Assembly (NCBI GenBank): GCA_030602885.1
Contig: JAUVYV010000005.1
Span: 1 to 64,000, forward strand
From: Phycisphaerales bacterium
GTDB taxonomy: Bacteria > Planctomycetota > Phycisphaerae > Sedimentisphaerales > Anaerobacaceae
Length of the DNA stretch: 64,000 nucleotides
Direction of reading: 5' to 3'
Below the pieces are notes generated by a model that saw nothing but the letters and a program-made list of their open reading frames with translations, ran no database searches and was not told the origin of the DNA. This document shows positions 37,017 through 46,364 of this stretch, one piece after another. Position numbers and translations under genes: made by a program. Within the stretch, counting starts at the first letter, position 1; every line of letters starts with the position of its first letter.

Positions 37017-37985
37017 ATGACGACAGATATGCCAAACAAAGCCATATTCCTCGACCGTGACGACACCCTGATAGAAGATCCGGGTTACATAAACGACCCC
37101 GACCAGGTCAAGCTGCTCGATGGTGTTCCAAAAGCGCTGACCGACCTGAGAGACATGGGCTATAAGCTCATTATCGTCTCGAATCAATCTGCCGTGGCTC
37201 GCGGCATCGTCACCGAGCAGGTCCTCGCTAAGATCCACGAGCGGCTCAAGCAGCTCCTGGCGGAAAAAGACGCCTGTATCGACAAAATTTACTACTGTCC
37301 CTGCCACATCGAAGGCACCATCGAAAAATACCGTAAGGAAAGCGACCTGCGAAAACCAAATCCCGGCATGCTCCTGACCGCGGCAAAAGAGATGGACATC
37401 GATCTGACCCAATCATGGATGGTCGGTGACAGTATCCATGACGTCCAGGCAGGTCTGCGAGCCGGCTGCAGGACAATCCTGATAGATAACCCCACCCATG
37501 AAACAAAAACCCAGCCGGGCCGGCCCAGACCCGACTTTAGAGCTGTGAATATCAAAGAAGCTGTGAACATCATAAAGAAACACGCACGCACCACAAACAA
37601 ACGATTCGGTAACAACGACTCATCCCAACATGCTCCCACAACCGTCGAAATCGAAACCGCACAAAAGACCACGCCGGCCCAGACCGAAACAGAACAAACT
37701 ACCCGGGGCCGCGACAACAGCGCCGCTAAAAACCAAATACTACTCCAGGATATTCTCGACCAGCTGAAGACCATGGAACGATCACAGATATTCACCGATT
37801 TCTCAGTGACAAGACTGCTCGCCGGAGCCATTCAGATTATTGCGCTCTTTTGCCTTTTGATAAGCTTGTGGCTCCTGATGAGCCCCGACAGACAGACCAA
37901 TTCCATCCTTATAGCCCTGGGCTTCGCCGTATTCCTTCAGTTAATGTCACTGACTCTTTACATGATGCAGGGGCGAAAACATTGA
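37017..37985 (+). CDS. gmhB: Heptose 1,7-bisphosphate phosphatase fused to a membrane anchor
   Basis: A 322-residue protein. Residues 5-185 are a HAD phosphatase of the GmhB/histidinol-phosphatase type: FLDRDDTLIE, SNQSAVARG, RKPNPGM and MVGDSIHD. It should remove the 7-phosphate before HldE adds AMP. The zinc loop is reduced: CPCH is present, but the later Cys-X-Cys of E. coli GmhB reads SDL here. A Thr/Gln/Asn-rich linker follows, then two membrane segments (about residues 264-284 and 290-312), which ordinary GmhB lacks. The start is uncertain: ATG at 37017, ATG at 37029 and TTG at 36990 are all open. Confidence 0.88.
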   Translation: MTTDMPNKAIFLDRDDTLIEDPGYINDPDQVKLLDGVPKALTDLRDMGYKLIIVSNQSAVARGIVTEQVLAKIHERLKQLLAEKDACIDKIYYCPCHIEGTIEKYRKESDLRKPNPGMLLTAAKEMDIDLTQSWMVGDSIHDVQAGLRAGCRTILIDNPTHETKTQPGRPRPDFRAVNIKEAVNIIKKHARTTNKRFGNNDSSQHAPTTVEIETAQKTTPAQTETEQTTRGRDNSAAKNQILLQDILDQLKTMERSQIFTDFSVTRLLAGAIQIIALFCLLISLWLLMSPDRQTNSILIALGFAVFLQLMSLTLYMMQGRKH

Positions 37986-38047
37986 TGTGCGGGCTCCAAC
38001 AGTGAGCTTACCGGCATAATCACGAACGCAGAATCGCCGGTCTCAAA

Positions 38048-39133
38048 ATGCAAAACGCCACAGAGCAAATCCTGGTATGGCTGCCGTCCCCAATAGGCGA
38101 CGCCGTCCTTTGCACACCGGCCTTGCGAGCTATACGCCGGCAATTTGAATCCTCAAAAATCATTTTTCTCGCCAACCCGGTCGTCCGTCAGGTCCTCTCT
38201 CCCAGCGACTTCAACAATACCTGGCTGGAATACAACAATACCAACCCCCTTGCTGTCTCAAAAAAACTCAAAACCCACAAATTTACACACGCAATTCTTC
38301 TCAAAAACTCTTTCGCCTCCGCTCTGGCATGCTTTCTCGCCCGAATACCCTCGCGCATCGGATATGCACGTGACGGACGAGGACCGCTCCTCACAGAAAA
38401 ACTGCACCCGCCAAAGTCCGGCCCCGCAACTTTCAAACCAATATCGATGATCGACTACTATCTCGCAATCGCATCCCGGCTCGGCGCCGACTCAGGCAAT
38501 AAAACGCTCGAACTGCTCCTCGACCCGGAAGACCTCCACAGTACCCAGGCCAAATTGCCCACGCTATCCGCAGCACGCAACGGCCCCCTTGTCATCATCG
38601 TCCCCGGTGCAGCAGGAGGCCACAGCAAGTGCTGGATACCCGAAAGATTCGCAAAAACAGCCGACTGGCTCATTACCAATCACAATGCGACCGTTGTCAT
38701 CTCTGTTGCGCCCAATCCCGCCGAGACAAAAATTGCCGCTCAGATTACCGAAGCAAGCAGCCACAAACTCATCAACCTCGCCGACACCGCCCTTACACTT
38801 GGCGAGCTGAAAGCAATGTTCTCGACAGCCGACCTCGTTATCACTAACGACACAGGGCCGAGACATATCGCAATCGCACTTAAACGAAAGGTCCTCACGC
38901 TGTTCGGACCCAACGACCCCGCCTGGACCGACATTGGCTATTCGCACGAAACCAAAATAGTCGGCAAAGCTTTCTGCGCACCCTGTGATAAACCCGTATG
39001 CAAACAGAAGCAGCATTTGTGTATGCAGTCGATAACCGTTGAAATGCTCTGCCGGGCGGCCGAAAAACTGCTTGCCGAGCCCCGCGCCGCAAACACCGAA
39101 TACAAACCACCAGCTCCAGCTTCCAGGCCATGA
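38048..39133 (+). CDS. waaF: ADP-heptose:LPS heptosyltransferase (GT9)
   Basis: A 361-residue glycosyltransferase of family 9, which transfers heptose from ADP-heptose to the LPS core. The N-terminal motif WLPSPIGDAVLCTPALRAIRR is characteristic, and the C-terminal half contains VITNDTGPRHIAIAL and LFGPNDPAWT, typical of heptosyltransferase II. Near the C-terminus CDKPVCKQKQHLCM is Cys-rich, as in many WaaF proteins. I cannot tell heptosyltransferase I from II with certainty. The stop overlaps the next start. Confidence 0.88.
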   Translation: MQNATEQILVWLPSPIGDAVLCTPALRAIRRQFESSKIIFLANPVVRQVLSPSDFNNTWLEYNNTNPLAVSKKLKTHKFTHAILLKNSFASALACFLARIPSRIGYARDGRGPLLTEKLHPPKSGPATFKPISMIDYYLAIASRLGADSGNKTLELLLDPEDLHSTQAKLPTLSAARNGPLVIIVPGAAGGHSKCWIPERFAKTADWLITNHNATVVISVAPNPAETKIAAQITEASSHKLINLADTALTLGELKAMFSTADLVITNDTGPRHIAIALKRKVLTLFGPNDPAWTDIGYSHETKIVGKAFCAPCDKPVCKQKQHLCMQSITVEMLCRAAEKLLAEPRAANTEYKPPAPASRP

Positions 39134-39981
39134 AAAGCCAGAAATTCACAGAGGTCTCTAAATCGTTCTTTGTTGATCCCGACTACAAAGCCGGCCTTGG
39201 CGAGCTCGGCCTGAGCTCAATCGACACCGTCTTTTCTTTCAACAGCGGCATAAACCTCGCCAAGGACAACCTCGCAGGACATCGAACCAGAATACGCTTC
39301 GACATAAAGTCACCCCCTGCAACGTTGTTCCTCAAAAGATACGAGTCCCCCCCGGTTCTGGTCCAGTTGAGAAACTGGCTCGCGGCGCGACGACGCATAA
39401 GCTGCGCCCTCACCGACTTCGCCCCCACCGCCTTGCTCGCTGCTCGCGGAATCCCAACACCTAAAGTCATCGCCTTCGGCCGACAAGGGGGCTTCGTCTT
39501 TGAAAACCGAAGTTTCGTAATTACCGAGAAAATCCCTGCCGAGTCTTTGGAACGGAAACTCCCCTCATTTTTCAATGCTCCATCGAACTCCGAGAATCTC
39601 AGGGCACGGCGGGATTTCATACGCCGATTGGCCTGCTTTGTGAAGACATTTCACAACACCGGTTACCGTCACCGTGATTTGTATTTCTCTCATGTCTTCT
39701 GCGGTGATACGGGTACTTTCTATCTGATAGACCTGGCACGTACGTTCAAACCACTCCTTCTCGCCAGGCGATACTGTCTCAAGGACCTCGCCCAGCTCTA
39801 TTATTCGGCCCCGGCTGAGTATTTTTCAAAAACAGACCGCCTGCGTTTTCTGCTCGCATATACAGCCGATACAAAACTGAACAAGAAGCTCAAAACATTC
39901 ATAATGAAGATAAAGAACAAGGCAAAGCGAATGGCAAGACACGATACAAAACACGGCAGGAATGTTCCTTTCGCCGGCTAA
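39130..39981 (+). CDS. Lipopolysaccharide kinase (Kdo/WaaP family)
   Basis: A 283-residue protein-kinase-like fold protein. The catalytic loop GYRHRDLYFSHVF matches the WaaP/KdkA/Kdo-kinase family (HxDLxxxN-like), followed by LIDLARTFK in place of the DFG region, and LFLKRYE as the ATP-binding Lys. It probably phosphorylates an inner-core sugar (heptose or Kdo) of LPS. It overlaps the upstream heptosyltransferase by four bases (ATGA), indicating coupled translation. Confidence 0.85.
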   Translation: MKSQKFTEVSKSFFVDPDYKAGLGELGLSSIDTVFSFNSGINLAKDNLAGHRTRIRFDIKSPPATLFLKRYESPPVLVQLRNWLAARRRISCALTDFAPTALLAARGIPTPKVIAFGRQGGFVFENRSFVITEKIPAESLERKLPSFFNAPSNSENLRARRDFIRRLACFVKTFHNTGYRHRDLYFSHVFCGDTGTFYLIDLARTFKPLLLARRYCLKDLAQLYYSAPAEYFSKTDRLRFLLAYTADTKLNKKLKTFIMKIKNKAKRMARHDTKHGRNVPFAG

Positions 39982-39991
39982 CCGGTTTATA

Positions 39992-41185
39992 ATGACCCCC
40001 TCGATGAAACGCACAATCGCTGTCATAATAGAAAGAGCGGACGTCACACTCGGCGGTGCGGAACGCTCCGTCTTTGAGCTGGCAAGCGCTCTGTCGCTTC
40101 TTGATATGCAGGTACACGTTCTTGCCGCAAAGGGACAGGCAAATGCCAAAAACATCCACGTCCTCTGCCATCACGTATCCGGTAAACGTGTCGGGTTACG
40201 TACCTTCGCAAAAGCGATTAAAAAGCATCTCTCCGAGAACCATTACGACATAATACACAGCACGCTGCCCTTCGACTTCGCCGACGTCTATCAGCCCAGG
40301 GGCGGCGCCTACGCCGAATCCATCCTCCGAAATGCCGCCAGCTACCGCAACAACTCTCTCGAATATTACAAGCGTTTCACCGCCTTTGCGAACTTCCGTC
40401 GCGGCTCACTGCTAAGAGCGGAAAAAAGGCTCTCCCAAAAACCCAATGGCCCCGTTATTGCAGCCATCTCCACCTATGTCGCCGAACAGTTCAAACACCA
40501 CTACCATACCACCGAGCAGCGCATCACCGTCATATCCAACGGCGTCAAAACAAAAAAGGAAATTGACCGGGCACAGACCGACAGGCTCCGATCGCAAATA
40601 CTCGCTGAACTCTGCCTCAAAGAAGCGGACAATCCCGTCTTCTTTCTCTTCGCCGCAAATAATTTCCGGCTGAAGGGACTCGCCTGCCTCATTGAAGCAT
40701 TCGGTCTTCTCGCAAAGCAAGAGAAAAACCACTCCGCCTATCTCATTGTTGCCGGCCGCGGCAGATCCGCCAAATATCGACATCTCGCCAAAAAGCTCGC
40801 CGTCGAAAAGAGAATTGTATTCCTCGGAAAAGTCCGACACATTCAAAACGCCCTGACGATAAGCGATATCGCAATCCTACCGACATTTTACGACCCGTGC
40901 TCAAGATTCATACTCGAGGCGCTCGTCGCCGAAAAGCCCGTGATAACCACAAGATTCAACGGCGCTTCCGACCTCTTCGCCGACAATCGCCACGGAAAGC
41001 TAATTGACAACCCCGAGAACATCGACGACCTCGCACAGGCAATCAACTATTTCACAGACACCGCCAATATCAAAAAAGCTTCAGAGGCAATCCTGGCCGA
41101 CAACCTGAAGGAGAATATCTCAATCAATAGAGCAGCCGAACAATTGAACTCTCTCTACGATTTGATACTGCAAAGACGGAGGTGA
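39992..41185 (+). CDS. Glycosyltransferase family 4 (WaaG-like)
   Basis: A 397-residue GT-B glycosyltransferase. The N-terminal region has VTLGGAERSVFELASAL, the middle has AISTYVAEQFKHHY and VISNGV, and the donor-binding domain shows LVAGRG, FLGKV and the EX7E-like element EALVAEKPVITTRFNG. It likely adds a hexose to the LPS core, as WaaG does. The ATG at 39992 follows the upstream stop by ten bases; ATGs at 39962 and 40004 are alternatives. Its stop overlaps the ribosome site of plsY. Confidence 0.87.
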   Translation: MTPSMKRTIAVIIERADVTLGGAERSVFELASALSLLDMQVHVLAAKGQANAKNIHVLCHHVSGKRVGLRTFAKAIKKHLSENHYDIIHSTLPFDFADVYQPRGGAYAESILRNAASYRNNSLEYYKRFTAFANFRRGSLLRAEKRLSQKPNGPVIAAISTYVAEQFKHHYHTTEQRITVISNGVKTKKEIDRAQTDRLRSQILAELCLKEADNPVFFLFAANNFRLKGLACLIEAFGLLAKQEKNHSAYLIVAGRGRSAKYRHLAKKLAVEKRIVFLGKVRHIQNALTISDIAILPTFYDPCSRFILEALVAEKPVITTRFNGASDLFADNRHGKLIDNPENIDDLAQAINYFTDTANIKKASEAILADNLKENISINRAAEQLNSLYDLILQRRR

Positions 41186-41187
41186 TA

Positions 41188-41838
41188 ATGACATTTGCCG
41201 CCCTTATACTTGGCGCTTACTTGCTCGGCTCAATCCCATTTGGCCTTATTATCGCCAAAGCCCACGGCAAAGACCTGCGTAAAATCGGCTCCGGCAACAT
41301 CGGCGCCACCAACATAGCAAGGGCCCTCGGCACAAAATGGGCCTACCTCTGCTTTTGCCTTGATGTCCTTAAAGGCCTGCTGCCGACCGCAGCCGCCGTC
41401 TTGATTTGCTCTGCTCCCCCCACTACATGCGAACTCTTCCTCATCCTTCTCACCGGATCCGCCGCCATAATCGGTCACATCTTCCCCGCATATGTCAAAT
41501 TCCGTGGTGGCAAAGGCGTCGCCACAAGCTTCGGCGTCGCACTCGGATTATGGCCTTACTACACAGTCTGTGCAGTAATTGCCCTGGCCGTGTGGGTCCT
41601 TTTTGTCCTCGTCTGGCGATACGTCTCGCTCGCTTCGATAGCCGCTGCCGTCATCTTCCCTGCCGCGCTCGTTGCCGCGATTGCCCTGGCCCCGAACTGG
41701 CATTTCGCAGACCTCTGGCCACTTCTCACCGCCGCAATCGCAATACCGGTCATCGTAATCGTCCGCCATCGACAGAACTTCCGCCGACTGCTCGACGGAA
41801 CAGAGAGCAAAATCCTGCAAAGGAGAACCTCCCCCTAA
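41188..41838 (+). CDS. plsY: Glycerol-3-phosphate acyltransferase PlsY
   Basis: A 216-residue integral membrane enzyme that transfers an acyl group from acyl-phosphate to glycerol 3-phosphate, the first step of phospholipid synthesis. The three conserved loops are present: GSIPFGLIIAK, KIGSGNIGATNIARALG and KFRGGKGVATSFG. Five to six hydrophobic segments are visible. GGAGGT precedes the ATG at 41188. It is the last gene of the LPS-core operon, an arrangement that would tie phospholipid supply to outer-membrane assembly. Confidence 0.94.
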   Translation: MTFAALILGAYLLGSIPFGLIIAKAHGKDLRKIGSGNIGATNIARALGTKWAYLCFCLDVLKGLLPTAAAVLICSAPPTTCELFLILLTGSAAIIGHIFPAYVKFRGGKGVATSFGVALGLWPYYTVCAVIALAVWVLFVLVWRYVSLASIAAAVIFPAALVAAIALAPNWHFADLWPLLTAAIAIPVIVIVRHRQNFRRLLDGTESKILQRRTSP

Positions 41839-42193
41839 AATTCCAACGAAATGCTGACCGTACCTTCCGGCCAAACGGCAAAACACCCCCCCCTATCGAA
41901 ACTGGGCCGATACAGAAAACAACCCCACCTGTGCCTACCAAAATGGCCCTCGGCGAGACAACCACCGGTCATTCCTTGACCGCATACTACTCTCGACGTT
42001 CCATCGTCCCTCATATATGTTTTTAGTCGGTCACAAGGAAGGGAAAGTATGACAGGGAAATCCCTGAAAGACAACTTCGAAATACCCCAATTCCCAATGA
42101 CTCAAAGGCATGCCAGGGCCGCGCCAAAATGCCTGCGATATGTCTGCCCAGGTCAAAAGGAACACTCCACCGCCCGCTGTTGCCTCCACTTTT
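41839..42193. other. Intergenic region with a possible short gene
   Basis: This lies between the end of the LPS operon and the convergent response regulator. A 75-codon frame from 42049 to 42276 on the plus strand begins after the strong ribosome-like site AAGGAAGGGAAAG. It overlaps the regulator's 3' end and its product (starting MTGKSLKDNFEIPQFP) is not recognised. I do not call it a gene. No clear terminator is seen. Confidence 0.35.
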
Positions 42194-42850
42194 TCAACAC
42201 TCCAGCGAAGTCAGCCCCTCGCGAACTGCGTACTTCGTCAATTCCGCAACGCTGTGAATATCAAGCTTTTCCATGATGTTTCGGCGGTTTGACTCGACCG
42301 TCTTGACGCTCACGTGAACTTCCAGCGCGATTTGCTTCGTGCTCTTCCCCTCAGCCAGAAGCTGGAGAACCTCACGCTCTCTTTCTGTCAACATAGACAA
42401 TGGTGCCTCCACACCGGCCCCTGACAGATGTTTGATATAGTCGTCAACCACGACTCCCGTAATCCTCGGGCTCAGATAGATACTGCCTTTCGACACCGTT
42501 CGTATCGCCTCAAGCAGCTCATCAAACAGACATTCCTTCAGTATGTATCCCGATGCACCCGCCCTGAGCATATCTGCAACGAAACGCCTGTTCGAATGAA
42601 TCGAAAGTGCAATCACCTTCACACCGCCGAACTCGTGAACAATTCTGTGCGTTGCGTCAATGCCGTTTAGGTTCGGCATACTTATGTCCATAATAACTAT
42701 GTCCGGCCGAAGCTCCCGAACAAGCTCCACCGCCTTGCGACCGTCTTCAACCGCTCCGGCCACTTCAACACCCGGTTCTTTCTCCAGCAGCGCGCAAAGC
42801 CCCTGCCGGATTATCGCGTGGTCGTCGGCCAACAGTATTCTCGTGCTCAT
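42194..42850 (-). CDS. NarL/LuxR-family response regulator
   Basis: A 218-residue two-component regulator. The receiver domain has the acidic pair LLADDHAIIRQG, the phospho-acceptor Asp in VIMDISMPN (about residue 54), the Ser/Thr and a Lys in GYILKE. The C-terminal LuxR helix-turn-helix is LTEREREVLQLLAEGKSTKQ followed by VSVKTVESNRRNI. GGGAGG lies five bases before the ATG, which comes three bases after the stop of the kinase gene, so the two are a cognate pair. Confidence 0.93.
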   Translation of the reverse strand: MSTRILLADDHAIIRQGLCALLEKEPGVEVAGAVEDGRKAVELVRELRPDIVIMDISMPNLNGIDATHRIVHEFGGVKVIALSIHSNRRFVADMLRAGASGYILKECLFDELLEAIRTVSKGSIYLSPRITGVVVDDYIKHLSGAGVEAPLSMLTEREREVLQLLAEGKSTKQIALEVHVSVKTVESNRRNIMEKLDIHSVAELTKYAVREGLTSLEC

Positions 42851-42852
42851 TT

Positions 42853-45800
42853 TCAACCTCCCGCTTCAATCTGCTCATTATTTACCGGCACCGTCATCGT
42901 CGCCGTGCACCCGCCGCCCGGTGAGGACTCTATGTCGAAGTTCCCCCCGATATCCTCCAGCCGTTCACGAATACTCATCAGCCCGTACTCGCTCCTGCGC
43001 CCCGCCGTCGCCGCCTGCCGCTCAACGTCAAAACCGACGCCGTTATCTTCCACGGCGACCTGTATTTCGTCGTCGATTTTTCGAACCGAAACCTTCACCT
43101 TCTTCGCATTCGAGTGCTTGACGACATTGGCCAGAAGCTCACGAACGTTCCTGAACAGAAGCACTCGAACGTCGTCGTCCAGCAGCTTTTCACTGCCGTC
43201 GTCATAAAATTCCGTCTTTATTCCGTATCTGTGCCCCACGTTTTCCTCGAGCCATTCTTCGACCGCCGCCTCGAAACCCAGCTCGTAGAGTATCGGATAG
43301 CTCAGGTCAAATGTCAGCGACCGCGTGTCTTGAATCGTCTTATCCAGAGATGCACTCACCTCAGCTAAAACCTCGTTTGGCTCTCTCGCCGTCGTCCCCG
43401 CTCGCAACGCATCCAGCTTAATCTTTGCCAATGCCAGCGACTGGCTCACGGTGTCGTGAAGCTCGCCCGCTATCCGCCGCCGCTCGCGCTCCTCGGCTAA
43501 TGTCAGTTGCGACGCAAGAGATTTCAACTGCCTCTGATACTCGATAAGCTTCTGCTCCGCCTTCTCCTCTTCGGTAATATCGCGGCTGATGCCAAGAAGC
43601 CCCACAATCCCGCCACTACTGTCCCACAAAGGCATTTTTGTCGTCAAGCCGCATATCTCGTTGCCTTCCGCATCAACCCCGTACTCCTTACGATTGGCCA
43701 CCGACTCGCCCGACCGGAGAACCTCTTGTTCTTCGGCATAGTACCTTGCCGCCTCATCCTCCGGATAGAGGTCAAAGTCCGTCTTTCCCACAAGCTGCTC
43801 CGGCGTATCGGCCCCCCTGTACCTCGCTACCGTCTCATTGCAAAGTATGAACTGACTCGCCGTATCCTTCACGTATATCTCATCAGGTATGCTGTCAATC
43901 AGCGTTCGAAGCAGATTGTGCTCTTTCGCCAGCGCCTCTTCCATCGCCTTACGCTCGGTTATATCGTGGCAGATACCCACGATCCCTGTTATCCTCCCAT
44001 CAATGTCGCGCAAAGGCACCTTACTGGTCAAGCCCCATATCCCATTGCCTGCCTTATCAATGCCGAATTCCTCATGGTTCAGCAGCGGCTCACCCATCCG
44101 GATTATCTGTTGTTCCTCAGCACTGAAATGCTCGGCATCTTCCGGATACAAGTCAAAATCCGTCTTACCAATCATCTCCTCAGCAGTCTCCACCCCCGCG
44201 CGCTTGGCACAGACTGGGTTGCAGAGAATGAAACGGTTGTCAACATCCTTCACATAAATCAAATCCGGCATGTTATCTATCAAAGTCCGCAGAAGATTCC
44301 GCTCCCTCACTACCGCCTCCTCCGCTCGCTTGCGCTCCGTCACATCTTGAAAAGTCCCGGTCAGTCTCACCGTCTTGCCGTTTTTCACATGGGGCGTACA
44401 AGTGGTATGCGTCCATAGGTGCCTGCCTTTAGCCGTGATGAACCGAATTTCCATATCGTACGGCTCGCCACACTCAAGAGCTCGTTGAATGGCGCTCGCC
44501 AGCTTCGGCCGGTCTTCCGAATGGTAGAAATTAATCGCCTCATCCAACGATGGTTTGTAGTCCAGCGGCACTTCATGTATGCAATAGGTCTCTTCTGTCC
44601 AGCGTACCTCTTTTGTGATGGCATCGAGCTCCCAACCACCCACCTTTGCCATTCGCCCCGTTGCATTGAGGAACGCCTCGCTCCGTTGCAGTTCTTCCTC
44701 CGCACGCTTGCGCTCGGTAATGTCCATTACCGCCTCGAGCACATGGACTACTCGCCCGGATTCATCTTTGATCGGCTGAGACACTATGTGATACCAGCAT
44801 CCGTCCTGTGGGTTATAACGCTCCACCTCCGCCGTCTGCCCCGTCTTAAGGACCCTTATTGTCGCGCACGGCTCACACGGCTCGTCCCGCCCCTCGTAAA
44901 ACTTGTGGCACAACTGCCCCACCGGCTCGCCGCACGCAAACATCTTGCGAATCTTGCTGTTCACCCACTTTATCCTCATATCAGCATCTATCAGAGATAG
45001 CCCTGTGTTCAGCGAAGACAGAATCGTATCCATCTGCTCTCGCTCACGCTCCAGCGCCGTTTCCGCACGCTTGCGCTCCGTGATATCACGATCGATCCCC
45101 ACGATACCCGCTATTCTGCCTTCGCTGTCGCGCAAAGGAACCTTCGTCGTTAGAACACAAAACTCCTCGTCCGCTGCGTCCCTGCTGACACCCTCACGAT
45201 TTATCAAGGGCTCTCCGGACTCTATGACCCTTCGCTCCTCGGCAAGGAACTGCTCGGCCAAATCCCGTGGGTAGAAATCAAAGTCCGTCTTCCCCACCAC
45301 ATCATCGGCGCTGCTCTGTCCCTCGCGCCTGACCACCGCCTCATTGCAAAGAACAAACCGCGATTCCGTGTCTTTGACATAGATCCTGTCCGGTATGTTG
45401 CCTATCACCGTCCGAAGTAAATTACGCTCCTCTATTAACGCCTTTTCCGCCTTCTTCTCCTGAGCAACGTCACGACCGATGCCGACAATACCTATTATCC
45501 TTCCTTCGCTGTCTCGCAGCGGCATCCTCGTGTTCAAACCCCAAACCTCATTGCCCTTGCTATCCAGGTAGATCTCAAAACAATTGACCTTCGGCTCACC
45601 GGAACACATGATCTGCTGTTCTTCCGCGCAGTACCGCTCCGCCACCTTCCCCGGATACAAGTCAAAGTCTGTCTTGCCGATTAGCTCATCCGGCGATGAC
45701 ACCCCGTGATGCTCCGCAACCGTTCTGTTGCAAAGAATAAACCGGCTGTCCGTATCCTTCACATATATCTCATCCGGCATATTATCTATCAGAGTCCGAA

Positions 45801-46311
45801 GCAGATTCCGTTCGGCCGCCAGCTTCCCCTCCGCACGCTTTTCTTTTGTTATATCACGCACAATATGTACCGTGCTTGTGACTTTGCCTTTACCGTCTTT
45901 CACAGGATCTACCGTAACCATCAACCACCGGTCTATACCCGGTACCTGAAGTCCAACACTCTCCCGCCGGCCCGTCTTCAGCATCTTCTTCAGGGGACAC
46001 CCCGCAATGGGCTTATCCGACCCATGAACAAGTTTGCAGCACAACTGCCCGACCATCTCCTCTGTGCCAAGACCTGTAAACCGCTCTCCTGCACTATTGC
46101 TCCGAAGGATGTGCGATTTGGTGTCCACAAGACACACCCAATCCGATATCGCATCGAAGGCCTTCTCCAGTCCCCCACGTGCGGCGGTTCCCGCTTCCTC
46201 GCGCTTCTCATCGGCAAAAACCCTCTCCACACGCTCGAACCTCTTCTTGCCCGAACGCTTACTTCCAACCTCTCCGATTCCCTTGCTGTTCTTTCTCGAC
46301 TTGCCCATCAT
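42853..46311 (-). CDS. Multi-PAS sensor histidine kinase (NarX/DegS type)
   Basis: A 1,152-residue cytoplasmic kinase without membrane segments. After a basic N-terminus (MMGKSRKNSKGIGEVGSK) come seven PAS domains of about 120 residues each (roughly 45-165, 170-290, 295-415, 420-540, 540-665, 670-790, 795-920). Numbers 2, 3, 6 and 7 are close copies sharing NLLRTLIDNMPDEIYVKD, FILCN and KTDFDLYP. PAS 1 and 4 carry Cys motifs (LCCKLVHG; CHKFYEGRDEPCEPC) that might bind a metal or cluster. The HisKA_3 helix has RRRIAGELHDTVSQSL with the acceptor His, and the ATPase domain has NVVKHSNAKKV and DNGVGF. The N-terminal segment is duplicated at 47.2 kb. Confidence 0.92.
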   Translation of the reverse strand: MMGKSRKNSKGIGEVGSKRSGKKRFERVERVFADEKREEAGTAARGGLEKAFDAISDWVCLVDTKSHILRSNSAGERFTGLGTEEMVGQLCCKLVHGSDKPIAGCPLKKMLKTGRRESVGLQVPGIDRWLMVTVDPVKDGKGKVTSTVHIVRDITKEKRAEGKLAAERNLLRTLIDNMPDEIYVKDTDSRFILCNRTVAEHHGVSSPDELIGKTDFDLYPGKVAERYCAEEQQIMCSGEPKVNCFEIYLDSKGNEVWGLNTRMPLRDSEGRIIGIVGIGRDVAQEKKAEKALIEERNLLRTVIGNIPDRIYVKDTESRFVLCNEAVVRREGQSSADDVVGKTDFDFYPRDLAEQFLAEERRVIESGEPLINREGVSRDAADEEFCVLTTKVPLRDSEGRIAGIVGIDRDITERKRAETALEREREQMDTILSSLNTGLSLIDADMRIKWVNSKIRKMFACGEPVGQLCHKFYEGRDEPCEPCATIRVLKTGQTAEVERYNPQDGCWYHIVSQPIKDESGRVVHVLEAVMDITERKRAEEELQRSEAFLNATGRMAKVGGWELDAITKEVRWTEETYCIHEVPLDYKPSLDEAINFYHSEDRPKLASAIQRALECGEPYDMEIRFITAKGRHLWTHTTCTPHVKNGKTVRLTGTFQDVTERKRAEEAVVRERNLLRTLIDNMPDLIYVKDVDNRFILCNPVCAKRAGVETAEEMIGKTDFDLYPEDAEHFSAEEQQIIRMGEPLLNHEEFGIDKAGNGIWGLTSKVPLRDIDGRITGIVGICHDITERKAMEEALAKEHNLLRTLIDSIPDEIYVKDTASQFILCNETVARYRGADTPEQLVGKTDFDLYPEDEAARYYAEEQEVLRSGESVANRKEYGVDAEGNEICGLTTKMPLWDSSGGIVGLLGISRDITEEEKAEQKLIEYQRQLKSLASQLTLAEERERRRIAGELHDTVSQSLALAKIKLDALRAGTTAREPNEVLAEVSASLDKTIQDTRSLTFDLSYPILYELGFEAAVEEWLEENVGHRYGIKTEFYDDGSEKLLDDDVRVLLFRNVRELLANVVKHSNAKKVKVSVRKIDDEIQVAVEDNGVGFDVERQAATAGRRSEYGLMSIRERLEDIGGNFDIESSPGGGCTATMTVPVNNEQIEAGG

Positions 46312-46345
46312 CGCATCTCCCGCAGTCAAATCAGCCGCTTAAATG
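46242..46345. repeat. Direct repeat, copy 1 (kinase N-terminus)
   Basis: About 104 bases match 47181-47284 with only a handful of differences, at an offset of 939 bases in the same orientation. On the minus strand they encode the first 20-25 residues of the kinase, its ribosome site (GCGGGAG) and part of the leader. Confidence 0.8.
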
Positions 46346-46364
46346 TCCCCGACTCTACTTTTGC

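Noticed and set aside
42049-42276. 75-codon frame after a strong ribosome-like site
   Set aside because: It overlaps the response regulator on the other strand and its product looks random. Conservation would be needed to accept it.
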